A stretch of 64,000 nt of DNA. Source: Oscillospiraceae bacterium. Lineage in GTDB: Bacteria > Bacillota > Clostridia > Oscillospirales > Oscillospiraceae. The translations under genes were made by a program, and so were the position numbers. Under the pieces are notes generated by a model. The model was not told where the DNA came from. It saw only the letters and a program-made list of their open reading frames with translations, and ran no database searches. The stretch is from positions 1,736,001 through 1,800,000 of the forward strand of contig AP025582.1 of assembly GCA_022846075.1 (NCBI GenBank), written 5' to 3'. Shown in pieces: positions 8,128 through 16,588 of the stretch; position 1 is the stretch's first letter; every line of letters begins with the position of its first letter.

Positions 8128-9330
8128 ATGCCTTTTGTCGATCCCTATATTCCGGAATATATCACCGTCCATATCGGTGCCCCCAGTTCAGGAGGAGAAA
8201 ACGTCACCGTCACCTTCTCTGACTACATCAAGAATGTGGCCTGCAGTGAGATCTACCCCACCTGGGCCCTTTCCGCCCTGCGGGCCAATATTCTGGCACA
8301 AACCTCTTTCGCCCTCAACCGGGTCTTTACCGAGTTCTATGCCAGCCGCGGTTATCCCTTCCAAATCACCTCGTCCACCGCCTATGATCAAAAATTCATT
8401 CCCGGCCGAAACATTTTTGAAAATGTGGCGGAACTAGTCGACGAGATCTTTGACGACTATATCCGCCGCAAAGGCCACGTGGAACCTCTCTCCGCCAAGT
8501 TCTGCAACGGCACCACCACAACCTGTGACGGGCTCTCTCAATGGGGCAGTCAGGATTTGGCTTTGGAAGGCTATAATTCCATACAAATTCTTCAAAAATA
8601 CTATGGCGACGATGTGGAACTGGTGGTCGACGCGCCCATCCACGGGGTCCATACTTCTTATCCCGGCTCCCCCCTCCAGCGGGGTAACAGCGGTCCGGAG
8701 GTCTCCGTGATCCAGAACTCCCTCAACCGGATCTCCCAGGACTATCCCGCCATCCCCAAGATCTGGCCGGTAGACGGTATCTTCGGAGAGCAGACAGAGA
8801 AGGCCGTGCAAAAATTTCAATCCATTTTCAACCTGACCTCCGACGGCGTGGTGGGCAAATCCACCTGGTATAAGCTGGTCTATCTCTATGTCGGCATCAC
8901 AAACCTGGCTGAGCTTGTCTCTGAGGGCCATACCTTTTTGGGGGTCTCCCTCCAGCAGCCGGAAACCTCGAAGCCGGGCGACTCCGGGGAAAAGGTGAAT
9001 ACCCTGCAATATATGCTGGCCGTCCTTGCCCAATTCAACGACGCACTTCCCCCCCTCACCATCGACGGGGTTTTCGGTCCTGCCACACAGGAAGCGGTTC
9101 GGGCGTTCCAGAGAAAAAAACACCTTCCCGAGACCGGGATCGTGGACCGGAATACCTGGGACGATATCTACCGGGAATTTCAGGGGGTCTCAGAAACCGT
9201 ACTGGACAATCCCGCGCTCTTCCCATCGGAGGGGCAGGCCGACGCCGACGCAGTCCCAAGCCACGGCACCGCCACGCAAATGACCCAATTCCCCGGCTAC
9301 CCCCTGACTCTGGGCAGCCGGGACGCATAA
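8128..9330 (+). CDS. SleC-like spore cortex protein: SpoIID-like domain plus two peptidoglycan-binding domains
   Basis: A 400-residue protein with an AAGGAGGG site before the ATG at 8128. Residues about 10-175 resemble the SpoIID/LytB-related region of clostridial cortex-lytic enzymes: VTFSDYIKNVACSEIYPTW, then ANILAQTSFALNRVFTE, then CDGLSQWGSQDLA and ILQKYYGDDVELV. Residues about 185-255 and 288-355 are two PG_binding_1 modules (GNSGPEVSVIQNSLN ... DGIFGEQTEKAVQKFQ ... DGVVGKSTWYKL, and GDSGEKVNTLQYML ... DGVFGPATQEAVRAFQ). The protein probably acts on or binds spore cortex peptidoglycan. There is no signal peptide, consistent with mother-cell-made spore proteins. It sits mid-operon between the sandwich protein and another PG-binding protein. 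Confidence 0.75.
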   Translation: MPFVDPYIPEYITVHIGAPSSGGENVTVTFSDYIKNVACSEIYPTWALSALRANILAQTSFALNRVFTEFYASRGYPFQITSSTAYDQKFIPGRNIFENVAELVDEIFDDYIRRKGHVEPLSAKFCNGTTTTCDGLSQWGSQDLALEGYNSIQILQKYYGDDVELVVDAPIHGVHTSYPGSPLQRGNSGPEVSVIQNSLNRISQDYPAIPKIWPVDGIFGEQTEKAVQKFQSIFNLTSDGVVGKSTWYKLVYLYVGITNLAELVSEGHTFLGVSLQQPETSKPGDSGEKVNTLQYMLAVLAQFNDALPPLTIDGVFGPATQEAVRAFQRKKHLPETGIVDRNTWDDIYREFQGVSETVLDNPALFPSEGQADADAVPSHGTATQMTQFPGYPLTLGSRDA

Positions 9331-9342
9331 GGAGGGATCAGG

Positions 9343-9945
9343 ATGACAACACACGATCCACGCTACCTTGGCCGCTCGGTCCAAAGCCTTCAGGCTATGC
9401 TGTATGAGATATCCTATCACTATCCCTCCATCCCGCGCCTGGTACCCAACGGCGTCTTTGGAGAGGAGACCCTGGAAGCCGTCATGGTCTTTCAGCGGGA
9501 ATTTCATCTGCCTGTCACTGGGAAGGTGGATAATAAAACTTGGGACGCCATTGTGCTGGCCTATACCCAGGTTTCCTCCGCTCTGGAAAATCCTTTGCCT
9601 GTCAATGGGTACCCAGACCGGAACTACACCATTTCACCGGGAGAGCGGTGCGTTTATCTTCTCATGATCCAAGCCATGTTCAATGCGCTCTCCCTGGTGC
9701 TGGATGAAGTGGAGCCCACCCCTGTGAATGGCAGCCACACAGGTCCATCCGTCCGCAATGCCCGATGGCTCCAGCGTAAGGGGCAGATGGAAGAGACCGG
9801 CGTCATCGGCAAATATGAGTGGAACCTCCTGAGCCGGATCTATGAGACCTTTCTGATCCGTTCCAATGAGCCCGATCTCCATAGTCTTCTGGAAAAATAT
9901 CTGGTCATCTCCTGGGATAGCTCTCTGGAACCACCCGCTTTGTAA
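9343..9945 (+). CDS. Peptidoglycan-binding domain protein
   Basis: A 200-residue protein starting at ATG 9343 behind GGAGGG (9331-9336). Residues about 8-72 are a clear PG_binding_1 domain (LGRSVQSLQAMLYEIS ... NGVFGEETLEAVMVFQREF ... GKVDNKTWDAIV). Residues about 95-165 look like a second, degenerate copy (GERCVYLLMIQAMFNAL ... GVIGKYEWNLLSRIYE). No catalytic domain is visible, so this is likely a binding partner for the preceding protein on cortex peptidoglycan. It is the third gene of the operon that starts at 7735 and is closed by the hairpin at 9989-10028. Confidence 0.72.
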   Translation: MTTHDPRYLGRSVQSLQAMLYEISYHYPSIPRLVPNGVFGEETLEAVMVFQREFHLPVTGKVDNKTWDAIVLAYTQVSSALENPLPVNGYPDRNYTISPGERCVYLLMIQAMFNALSLVLDEVEPTPVNGSHTGPSVRNARWLQRKGQMEETGVIGKYEWNLLSRIYETFLIRSNEPDLHSLLEKYLVISWDSSLEPPAL

Positions 9946-9988
9946 CACGGACCAGGGAGATGCCGGTTCAAGCCGGTGCATGCGATAC

Positions 9989-10028
9989 AAAAAGAGTGCC
10001 GTACGCGATTGCGTACGGCACTCTTTTT
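9989..10028. terminator. Bidirectional terminator between the cortex-lysis set and dapL
   Basis: A 13-bp stem GAGTGCCGTACGC (9994-10006) pairs with 10011-10023 over the loop GATT. A5 precedes and T5 follows, so it works on both strands for the convergent genes. Confidence 0.92.
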
Positions 10029-10038
10029 ATCTCCGCTG

Positions 10039-11256
10039 TTATAGAATTGTCCGGATCCGGGCCACCGCTTCCCGGGTGGCTTCCGCCCCGCCGAAGGCGG
10101 TCAGACGGATATATCCCTCCCCGCTGGGGCCAAATCCGGCCCCGGGGGTCGTCACCACATTGGCCTGGCGCAAAAGTCGGTCAAAAAAGTCCCAGGAGGG
10201 CATTTGATCCGGAGTTTTCGCCCAGATGTAAGGGGAATCCACACCGCCGGAGACGGTAAGCCCGGCGGCTACCAGCCCTTCCCGGATCACCCGGGCATTT
10301 TCCCGGTAAAAGGCCAGCGTCTCCTCCACCTGACGCTTTCCCTCCGGAGAGTAGACCGCCTCGGCCCCCCGCTGGGTCACGTAGGGCACCCCGTTGAATT
10401 TGGTGCACTGGCGGCGGTTCCAAAGGCTGTTCAGCGATACCCCGTCCCGCTCCAGCTCCTTCGGGATCACGGTGTAGGCACATCGGGCCCCCGTAAAACC
10501 GGCCGTTTTAGAAAAGGAGCGGAACTCCACTGCGCAGCTTCTTGCCCCTTCGATCTCAAAAATAGAGTGGGGAATGCCGGGCGTTGTTATAAAAGCCTCA
10601 TAGGCCGAGTCGAAGAGGATGACCGCCCCCACCCGGTTGGCGTAATCCACCCAGGCCTTCAGCTGCTCTTTGGTGGCAACAGCGCCGGTGGGGTTATTGG
10701 GAAAACACAGGTAGATGAGATCCACCTTTTTCGAGGGGATCTCCGGGGTAAACTGGTTTTCCGAAGTACAGGGCATATAGACAAGCTCCGTCCACTTCCC
10801 CGTCTGGGCGTCATACTCCCCCGCCCGGCCGGACATGGCGTTGGTGTCCACATAGACCGGATATACAGGGTCACACACCGCCACCACATTGTCCACCGAG
10901 AAAATGTCCACGATGTTGCCGCAGTCGCTCTTGGCGCCATCTGAGACAAAAATCTCCCCGGCGGCGATGTCTACGCCCCTGTCCTGGTAATCGTGGCGGG
11001 CAATGGCCTCCCGCAGAAACTCATACCCCTGCTCCGGACCATATCCGTGAAAGCCCTGGACTGTGCCCATCTCCTCCACAGCTTTATGCATGGCCTGAAT
11101 GACTGCGGGCGCCAGAGGCCGGGTCACGTCCCCGATCCCCAACTTGATCAGCTTTTTATCCGGGTTTTCCTGGGTATACGCCTCCACCCGGCGGGCGATC
11201 TCCGAAAAGAGATAGCTTCCGGGCAGCTTTACAAAATTTGTGTTGATCTGAGCCAT
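10039..11256 (-). CDS. dapL: LL-diaminopimelate aminotransferase
   Basis: DapL, 405 residues, a class I/II PLP aminotransferase that makes LL-diaminopimelate directly from tetrahydrodipicolinate. This bypasses the succinyl or acetyl routes to lysine and peptidoglycan. Family marks: [21 protein letters not shown] at the start, [34 protein letters not shown], and the PLP lysine in [12 protein letters not shown]. The length is standard (about 400-410). dapF lies 12 bases upstream on the same strand, so the two successive pathway steps are co-transcribed. Confidence 0.96.
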   Translation of the reverse strand: MAQINTNFVKLPGSYLFSEIARRVEAYTQENPDKKLIKLGIGDVTRPLAPAVIQAMHKAVEEMGTVQGFHGYGPEQGYEFLREAIARHDYQDRGVDIAAGEIFVSDGAKSDCGNIVDIFSVDNVVAVCDPVYPVYVDTNAMSGRAGEYDAQTGKWTELVYMPCTSENQFTPEIPSKKVDLIYLCFPNNPTGAVATKEQLKAWVDYANRVGAVILFDSAYEAFITTPGIPHSIFEIEGARSCAVEFRSFSKTAGFTGARCAYTVIPKELERDGVSLNSLWNRRQCTKFNGVPYVTQRGAEAVYSPEGKRQVEETLAFYRENARVIREGLVAAGLTVSGGVDSPYIWAKTPDQMPSWDFFDRLLRQANVVTTPGAGFGPSGEGYIRLTAFGGAEATREAVARIRTIL

Positions 11257-11268
11257 ACCGCTTCCTCC

Positions 11269-12072
11269 TTATCTGTCCTCCGGCCACTCGCCCTCAAAAA
11301 CGGTGACGGCGGGGCCTGTCATATACACATGCCCATCTTCCTCGCTCCAGGCGACGGACAGATCCCCTCCCAGCAGGTGGACGGTGGCCTTCCGCCCCGC
11401 TTTTCCAGCCAGAGCCGCCGCCACCAGCGTGGCGCAGGCCCCCGTGCCGCAGGCCAGGGTCTCCCCACTTCCCCGCTCCCATACCCGCATCTTCAGGTGT
11501 GTCTCATCCAGCACTTCCACAAACTCCGTGTTGGTCCGATTGGGAAAGCTGGGGTGGTTTTCAAAGGCGGGGCCGATGGCGGGCAGGTCCAGGGCGTCGA
11601 TCTGATCCAAAAAGACAACGGCATGGGGGTTTCCCATCGAGACCGGACGGGACTGGTAGGGCCGCCCCATGATCTGGAGCGTCCGGGGCTCCTGCGGAAC
11701 CGGCAGGCCCATGTCCACCGTGGCGGAGACGACTTGTCCCCTCTCCACCTGCAGGCGCAGTATCTTGACCCCGGCCAGCGTCTCCACCCGCACCGTAGTC
11801 TGGTTCGTCAGGCCATGATCATAGACAAATTTGCCCACGCAGCGAATGCCATTGCCGCACATCTCCCCCTCGGAGCCGTCCGCGTTGAACATCCGCATCC
11901 GGAAGTCCGCCTTCTCCGACGGAAAAATGCAGATGAGCCCGTCGCTCCCCACGCCGAAATGCCGGTCGGAAATCCTCCTCGCCAGCTCCGGCAGGTCCTC
12001 CGGCGCCCGCTGGGTGCAGTCCACATAGACGTAGTCGTTGCCCAGGCCCTGCATTTTAGTAAAACGCATCAC
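11269..12072 (-). CDS. dapF: Diaminopimelate epimerase
   Basis: DapF, 267 residues, converts LL- to meso-diaminopimelate. The two catalytic cysteines are in [15 protein letters not shown] and [11 protein letters not shown], and the start [18 protein letters not shown] is typical (the ATG at 12072 is followed in frame by another at 12069). It is first in the dapF-dapL pair. Upstream is the terminator of the glnA unit on the same strand, so dapF needs its own promoter in 12073-12104, which I cannot point to with confidence. Confidence 0.96.
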   Translation of the reverse strand: MMRFTKMQGLGNDYVYVDCTQRAPEDLPELARRISDRHFGVGSDGLICIFPSEKADFRMRMFNADGSEGEMCGNGIRCVGKFVYDHGLTNQTTVRVETLAGVKILRLQVERGQVVSATVDMGLPVPQEPRTLQIMGRPYQSRPVSMGNPHAVVFLDQIDALDLPAIGPAFENHPSFPNRTNTEFVEVLDETHLKMRVWERGSGETLACGTGACATLVAAALAGKAGRKATVHLLGGDLSVAWSEEDGHVYMTGPAVTVFEGEWPEDR

Positions 12073-12104
12073 TGACCCTCCCTCTCAAATCCGGATAGAG
12101 ACAA

Positions 12105-12137
12105 ACGGCGGCAGTCAAGCCGTCTGACTGCCGCCGT
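12105..12137 (-). terminator. Terminator of the glnA-ANTAR operon
   Basis: A 13-bp stem ACGGCGGCAGTCA (12105-12117) pairs with 12125-12137 over a 7-base loop. Read on the minus strand it ends with TTTG. It lies 51 bases after the ANTAR gene stop. Confidence 0.75.
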
Positions 12138-12188
12138 GAGGCGATTGCGCCGGAAAGACCGCCTTGCCTTTTCGTCTTACGCTCTATT

Positions 12189-12731
12189 TTATATGCTCCA
12201 GGTCCCATCTATGATCCTCCGCGCCGTCTGGACCAGCTTTTCCCCGGAATCCATGCTCTTCTTTTGGAGCAGGCGGTGCGCCTGCTCCTCCGTGATCCCG
12301 TGCCGGTCCATCAAGACCCCCTTGGCCCCCTCCACGAGGGCCTGCTCCTCGGCGCTGCGCCTGGGGCGGGCCAGCTGTTCCACCCGGCGGCCCACCTGGA
12401 GCAACGTCTGGACGGCGGAGAGCAAATCGCTTCGGGAGACGGGCGCCGCCAGCCGAAAGATTTCGTCGCTCTCCACCATCTCCAACATGCTTTGGATAGC
12501 GACGACCAGCATGGAGCAAAAACCGGGCAAATCCTGAAACAGTTCTTCGGCCGTCTCGTCACTGAGTTTGTAGCCGCAGATCACCGTGCTCACACGCTGT
12601 TTGCTGACCAGCCGCTTCACTTCGGCGGCGGAGCGACAGATCAGGCACGCGGCCAGGCCCGCCCGCTCAATGATCTCCCGGATGCGGCAGGCGCTTTTCC
12701 CGCTCTCAAAGGCGAGGATGACCGTTTCCAC
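12189..12731 (-). CDS. ANTAR-domain transcription antiterminator (NitR-like)
   Basis: About 180 residues, started at the GTG at 12731 with GGGGAG nine bases upstream; a GTG at 12740 is too close to that site. The N-terminal ~115 residues look like a degenerate receiver domain (METVILAFESG ... RVSTVICGYKLSDE ... AAPVSRSDLLSAV). The phospho-acceptor Asp is not obvious, as in AmiR/NitR-type proteins. The C-terminal ~55 residues are an ANTAR RNA-binding domain (ALVEGAKGVLMDRHGITEEQAHRLLQ ... LVQTARRII). It directly follows glnA, the arrangement of clostridial glnA-nitR, and the glnA leader holds a terminator hairpin. The likely job is nitrogen-responsive antitermination of glnA. Confidence 0.85.
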   Translation of the reverse strand: METVILAFESGKSACRIREIIERAGLAACLICRSAAEVKRLVSKQRVSTVICGYKLSDETAEELFQDLPGFCSMLVVAIQSMLEMVESDEIFRLAAPVSRSDLLSAVQTLLQVGRRVEQLARPRRSAEEQALVEGAKGVLMDRHGITEEQAHRLLQKKSMDSGEKLVQTARRIIDGTWSI

Positions 12732-12772
12732 TCCAACCACTCCCCTTCACGAAGGAGTCCGCGCCTGTGAGA

Positions 12773-14104
12773 TCAATAATTGATGATGTACTTTTCCCGT
12801 TCCCAGGAGGAGACCCGGGTGCGGTATTCGTCCCACTCTTTCCGCTTGCCCTCGATGTAGTTCTCCGCCACATGGCTCCCAAGCGTATCCAAAACCAACT
12901 GATCGGCTTCCAGGGCCTCGATGGCCTCTTCCAGGGAGCCCGGCAGGGCGCTGATCCCCCGGGCATTCCGGGCGTCCTCGTCCATGGCATAAATGTTCTC
13001 TGTGATCTCCGCCGGGGGGGTCATGCCCTTCTCGATGCCGTCCAGACCGGCCGCCAGACAGACGGCCAGCTCCAGGTAGGGGTTGCAGGACGGGTCGGGG
13101 GAGCGCAGCTCCACCCGGGTCCCCTGCCCTCTGGTGGCGGGGATGCGGATGAGGGCGGAGCGGTTGGAGGCCGACCAGGAGAGATAGCAGGGCGCTTCGT
13201 AGCCGGGCACCAGCCGCTTGTAGGAGTTCACCAGGGGGTTGGTGACGGCGGCCATCCCCTTCACGTGATGGAGGAGTCCGGCGATAAAGCTGTAACACTC
13301 CTTGGAAAGCCCTTTCTCGCCCTTGGGATCGCAAAAAACGTTTTCGCCGTTCTTGAAGAGGGACATATTGGTGTGCATGCCCGAGCCGGCCACTCCGAAA
13401 ATGGGCTTGGGCATGAAAGTGGCGTGAAGGCCGTTTTTCTGGGCCAGAGTCTTCACCGCCAGCTTGAAGGTCATGATGTTGTCGGCCGCCTTCAAGGCTT
13501 CGGTATACTTGAAGTCGATCTCATGCTGGCCCGCGGCCACCTCGTGGTGGCTGGCCTCGATCTCAAAGCCCATCTGCTCCAGGGCCAGGCAGATCTCCCG
13601 GCGGGTGCTCTCCCCGTGATCCAGGGGGCCCAAGTCAAAATACCCCGCCTCATCGTTGGTTTTAGTGGTGGGCTTGCCCTCCTCGTCGGTCTGAAAGAGG
13701 AAGAATTCCGCCTCGGGCCCCACGTTGAAGGTATCAAAGCCCATGTCCCGGGCCTTTTTCAGCACTCGCTTCAACACACCCCGGGGATCGCCAACAAAGG
13801 GGGTACCGTCGGCGTTGTACACGTCGCAGATGAGGCGGGCCACTTTGCCGTGGGCGGGCCGCCAGGGAAATGCCACGAAAGAATCCAGGTCAGGATAGAG
13901 GTATTGATCCGATTCATCGATCCGCACGAATCCTTCGATGGAGGAGCCGTCGAACATAATCTCATTATTTACGGCCTTTTCAATCTGGGACGCGGTAAGC
14001 GCCACATTTTTCAACTGGCCGAAAATATCGGTGAACTGCATCCGAATAAACTCGATGTCCTCTTCCTTTACCATGCGGATAATATCTTCCTTGGTGTAAG
14101 CCAT
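12773..14104 (-). CDS. glnA: Glutamine synthetase, type I
   Basis: GSI-alpha type glutamine synthetase, 443 residues from the ATG at 14104 ([16 protein letters not shown]). The frame is open upstream to 14302, but that part is the promoter and leader. Motifs: [17 protein letters not shown], the ATP/metal region [31 protein letters not shown], and [31 protein letters not shown]. Gram-positive GSI is usually feedback-regulated and not adenylylated; no adenylylation Tyr motif of the proteobacterial type is apparent. It is the first gene of an operon with the ANTAR regulator. Confidence 0.97.
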   Translation of the reverse strand: MAYTKEDIIRMVKEEDIEFIRMQFTDIFGQLKNVALTASQIEKAVNNEIMFDGSSIEGFVRIDESDQYLYPDLDSFVAFPWRPAHGKVARLICDVYNADGTPFVGDPRGVLKRVLKKARDMGFDTFNVGPEAEFFLFQTDEEGKPTTKTNDEAGYFDLGPLDHGESTRREICLALEQMGFEIEASHHEVAAGQHEIDFKYTEALKAADNIMTFKLAVKTLAQKNGLHATFMPKPIFGVAGSGMHTNMSLFKNGENVFCDPKGEKGLSKECYSFIAGLLHHVKGMAAVTNPLVNSYKRLVPGYEAPCYLSWSASNRSALIRIPATRGQGTRVELRSPDPSCNPYLELAVCLAAGLDGIEKGMTPPAEITENIYAMDEDARNARGISALPGSLEEAIEALEADQLVLDTLGSHVAENYIEGKRKEWDEYRTRVSSWEREKYIINY

Positions 14105-14150
14105 AAGCGGGGTTCCCCTTTCCTCATTGAAAATCGCAACGCCCTGTAAT

Positions 14151-14185
14151 AAAAAAGACGCTCCGCCCATCGGGGTCGGAACGCC
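14151..14185 (-). promoter_or_regulatory. glnA leader: intrinsic terminator with overlapping alternative hairpin
   Basis: On the minus strand the leader forms GGCGTTCCG (14177-14185) paired with CGGAGCGTC (14157-14165), with a small inner CCC/GGG pairing and then six U (14151-14156). That is an intrinsic terminator about 50 nt into the transcript and before the glnA ribosome site. An upstream hairpin GGA-CG/CG-TCC (14178-14192) uses the same GCGTTCC strand and would exclude the terminator. This is the arrangement expected for ANTAR-controlled antitermination. Confidence 0.7.
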
Positions 14186-14207
14186 TTCGTCCACAACTGA
14201 TGATTTG

Positions 14208-14236
14208 AGTATAAAGTTTTTGCCCATCCTTGTCAA
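14208..14236 (-). promoter_or_regulatory. Promoter of glnA
   Basis: TTGACA (14231-14236, read on minus) and TATACT (14208-14213) with exactly 17 bases between. The predicted start is near 14201, which places the terminator hairpin in the 5' leader. Confidence 0.85.
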
Positions 14237-14343
14237 GAAGATTCTTGGTGCTTGCGGTATCTTTGTTATAACTATCAGGGAAAAACGCCCGAATTTCCCC
14301 ATTCCTTATACAATTTGAGCCGCTCTGTCAAATAGGTACAGCC

Positions 14344-15045
14344 CTATTCTCCCTCCCCCCGCATCCGGTATCCCACGCCCAGCTCATTGATGATATAACG
14401 GCTTTCCCCAGGCTGGGAGCCCATTTTTTTCCGAATGTTGGCCATATTGACTTGCAGCTTCTTCACACTCCCGGGATCGGAGCTGCCCCAGACCGCCTGC
14501 ACAATGGCAGAATAGGTCAGCATCTTCCCCGCGTGCTCGGCCAGCACCGCCAGGATATTATATTCCGTCTGCGTCAGCCGTACCTCTGCCCCGGCAATCG
14601 TTACCATCCGCTTCCCATAGTCGATCTCCAGATCTCCCTGGGCAAACTTGCCCCCGGGCAGCAAATCCACCGCGCTGCGGCTGCTTCTCAGGGCTACCCG
14701 CACCCGTGCCAGCAGTTCCGAGGTGCCAAAGGGCTTTGTGACGTAATCATTGGCCCCCAGATCCAAAGCCGCCACCTTATCCCACTCCTGGCTTCTGGCT
14801 GAGAGGATGATGATGGGCACGGCGGAGGTCTTGCGCGTTGATTTGATGAAATCCAGCCCATCCATATCTGGAAGGCCCAGATCCAGGATAATCAGATCCG
14901 GCTGATGAGAAAGCAGCAGGCTGCCCTGGGAGCCGGTCTCGGCGGCGATGACCTGATAGGAGTTAGCCTCCATGATCGTCTGGATAAAGCCCCGGATATT
15001 GTCCTCATCCTCCACCAGCAGGATCTTATATTTATTATTGCTCAC
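14344..15045 (-). CDS. OmpR/KdpE-family response regulator
   Basis: A 233-residue response regulator starting at GTG 15045, whose first base pair overlaps the kinase stop (GTGA). The receiver domain spans residues about 5-118 with acidic pair VEDED, phospho-acceptor Asp in LIILDLGLPDMDG, and Lys in YVTKPF. The winged-helix trans_reg_C domain covers about 140-230 (LTQTEYNILAVLAEHAGKMLTYSAIVQAVWG ... YIINELGVGYRM). The receiver and wHTH resemble KdpE, but no kdpFABC genes are here. It is co-expressed with the kinase. The targets are unknown. Confidence 0.92.
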   Translation of the reverse strand: MSNNKYKILLVEDEDNIRGFIQTIMEANSYQVIAAETGSQGSLLLSHQPDLIILDLGLPDMDGLDFIKSTRKTSAVPIIILSARSQEWDKVAALDLGANDYVTKPFGTSELLARVRVALRSSRSAVDLLPGGKFAQGDLEIDYGKRMVTIAGAEVRLTQTEYNILAVLAEHAGKMLTYSAIVQAVWGSSDPGSVKKLQVNMANIRKKMGSQPGESRYIINELGVGYRMRGEGE

Positions 15046-16100
15046 TGATCGTCCATCTCCATTTCCAAAGAAAAGCAGAACCGGGCACCGCCCTCCGCCC
15101 GGTTTTCCGCGCGGAGGGTACCGCCGTGGGCCCGTATAATGGTGGAGCACACCGAAAGTCCGATCCCCATATTGTTCCGATTGCCGTCCGCCGGGGCCCC
15201 CGTATGCTCCAGATAACCGGTGAATAAGTGCTCCATGCGGTCTTTGGGGATCCCGCACCCGTTGTCCTCCACCACAAAAACCGCCTGGGTTTCCTCCGTA
15301 TGGACGGCCAGGGTAAGCTCCGTCATCCCAGAGGCGTGCAGGACGGCGTTTTCCAGCAGATTAATGAGGACCTGCTGGATCAGCATCCCGTCCATGGGGA
15401 TGCTGATGAATCGATCCGGGATGGAGACCGTCACGGGCTGGTCCGGGTACCGCTTGCGAAATTTCATGAGCGTGGCGTCAATGAGTTCCTCCAGCACGGT
15501 GGGGGTCTTGATGACCTGGACGTTCTCCCCGTCCAGCCGGGTCACCGACAGCAGATTTTCCACCATGCGGATAAGCCACTGGGAATCTTTTCGGATCTCC
15601 TCCAGCATTTGGATCTGCCTGGGCTGGGACAATTCCTCATAGTTTTCCACCATCACCGAGGCCGACCCATAGATGGAGGTCAGGGGCGTCCGCAGGTCAT
15701 GGGAGATAGCCCGCAGCAGGTTGGCCCGCATTTTCTCCATCTCGCTCTCGGCCCGCATCTTCTCCTGCTCCTTGATTTTGGTGGTCCGGGTGCTTGTGAC
15801 GATGGCCACCGTGAGCATCACGGCGGCGGAAAAAAAGCTCTCCGGCAGAATGAAATCGAAGGCGTAATAGGGATATGTAAAGGCGTAGTTCACAGCAAAC
15901 ACGCTGGACAGTGACGCCAAGATTCCCCAAAAGTACCCCTGAGTCTTGAGGGAGATCAGGAAAATACCCAGCACAAAGATCATAGGGACCAGGGACCAGA
16001 TCCCCATCTGCTCCTGGATCAAAAGATTGACGGCGAACGCCACCGCAAAGACGAGCGTGGTATAAATCCCATCCCTCACATACACATCCAGTGATTTCAT
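15042..16100 (-). CDS. Sensor histidine kinase, KdpD C-terminal-like
   Basis: A 352-residue membrane histidine kinase. Residues about 12-105 hold four hydrophobic segments resembling the DUF4118 block of KdpD. A HisKA domain follows, with the H-box AISHDLRTPLTSIYG, and then an HATPase_c domain with LLENAVLHA (N box), VEDNGCGIP (G1) and NMGIGLSVC (G2). The cytoplasmic K+-sensing KdpD domain and a Usp domain are absent, so the signal is unknown. The stop overlaps the response-regulator start by 4 bases, showing translational coupling. Confidence 0.92.
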   Translation of the reverse strand: MKSLDVYVRDGIYTTLVFAVAFAVNLLIQEQMGIWSLVPMIFVLGIFLISLKTQGYFWGILASLSSVFAVNYAFTYPYYAFDFILPESFFSAAVMLTVAIVTSTRTTKIKEQEKMRAESEMEKMRANLLRAISHDLRTPLTSIYGSASVMVENYEELSQPRQIQMLEEIRKDSQWLIRMVENLLSVTRLDGENVQVIKTPTVLEELIDATLMKFRKRYPDQPVTVSIPDRFISIPMDGMLIQQVLINLLENAVLHASGMTELTLAVHTEETQAVFVVEDNGCGIPKDRMEHLFTGYLEHTGAPADGNRNNMGIGLSVCSTIIRAHGGTLRAENRAEGGARFCFSLEMEMDDQ

Positions 16101-16588
16101 GACAGCTCTCCTTTGGTGTAACCTCTTGCCTCATTGTAACACACCGGAAGGGAAAAGGCAGTCCCCTATGGTCTTTCCGCATTGTTTTTCAGCTCTCACT
16201 TTACCATTTTTCCGGCAAAGATACGGCAAAGGTTTTTTGCCCCTTATCCCGGCGGTATCTTTGGTAATCCGATGGCGCAAATCCTTGGTCCAGCGGCGGA
16301 TGCTTTCTCCTCTTTCAAACCTGGCCGGCCACCCGATCCCGCCCGATGCCGCCGCCTCAAATCCTCTTATCCGTTTCTTAACCGCCGCCCGATTGACAGG
16401 ACGAGTGTCCAAGTGGTAGGTTAATTTCACAAACAACCGCAAGGAGGTGTCACTCATACCAGACATATCGCACAAAACGCGCCATTGAGCTACCCCGCTT
16501 CCCCTGCCTTGTTCCTGACACGAAACATATGATAGCTCGGAAGTATCCCAGCAGGCTCTCGCACAGATTTGAAAGGGGTCTTGAGAGA
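16101..16588. other. Gene-poor interval between the kinase and the transporter
   Basis: There is no convincing gene in about 490 bases. An AAGGAGG at 16441-16447 is not followed by a usable start at normal spacing. A TTGACA at 16393-16398 has only a poor -10 near 16417. It may carry the transporter promoter and a leader, but I recognise no riboswitch class here. Confidence 0.5.

Noticed and set aside
12767-14149. Long open frame opposite glnA
   Set aside because: It is antisense to a confirmed glutamine synthetase and shows low-complexity Gly/His/Leu composition.
14344-16100. Naming the two-component pair kdpE-kdpD
   Set aside because: The kinase lacks the large KdpD sensor domain and no kdpFABC genes are nearby, so only the family resemblance is stated.
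16441-16490. Ribosome-site-like AAGGAGG with a GTG and 13 codons
   Set aside because: The GTG abuts the Shine-Dalgarno with no spacing, and the peptide is not recognisable.
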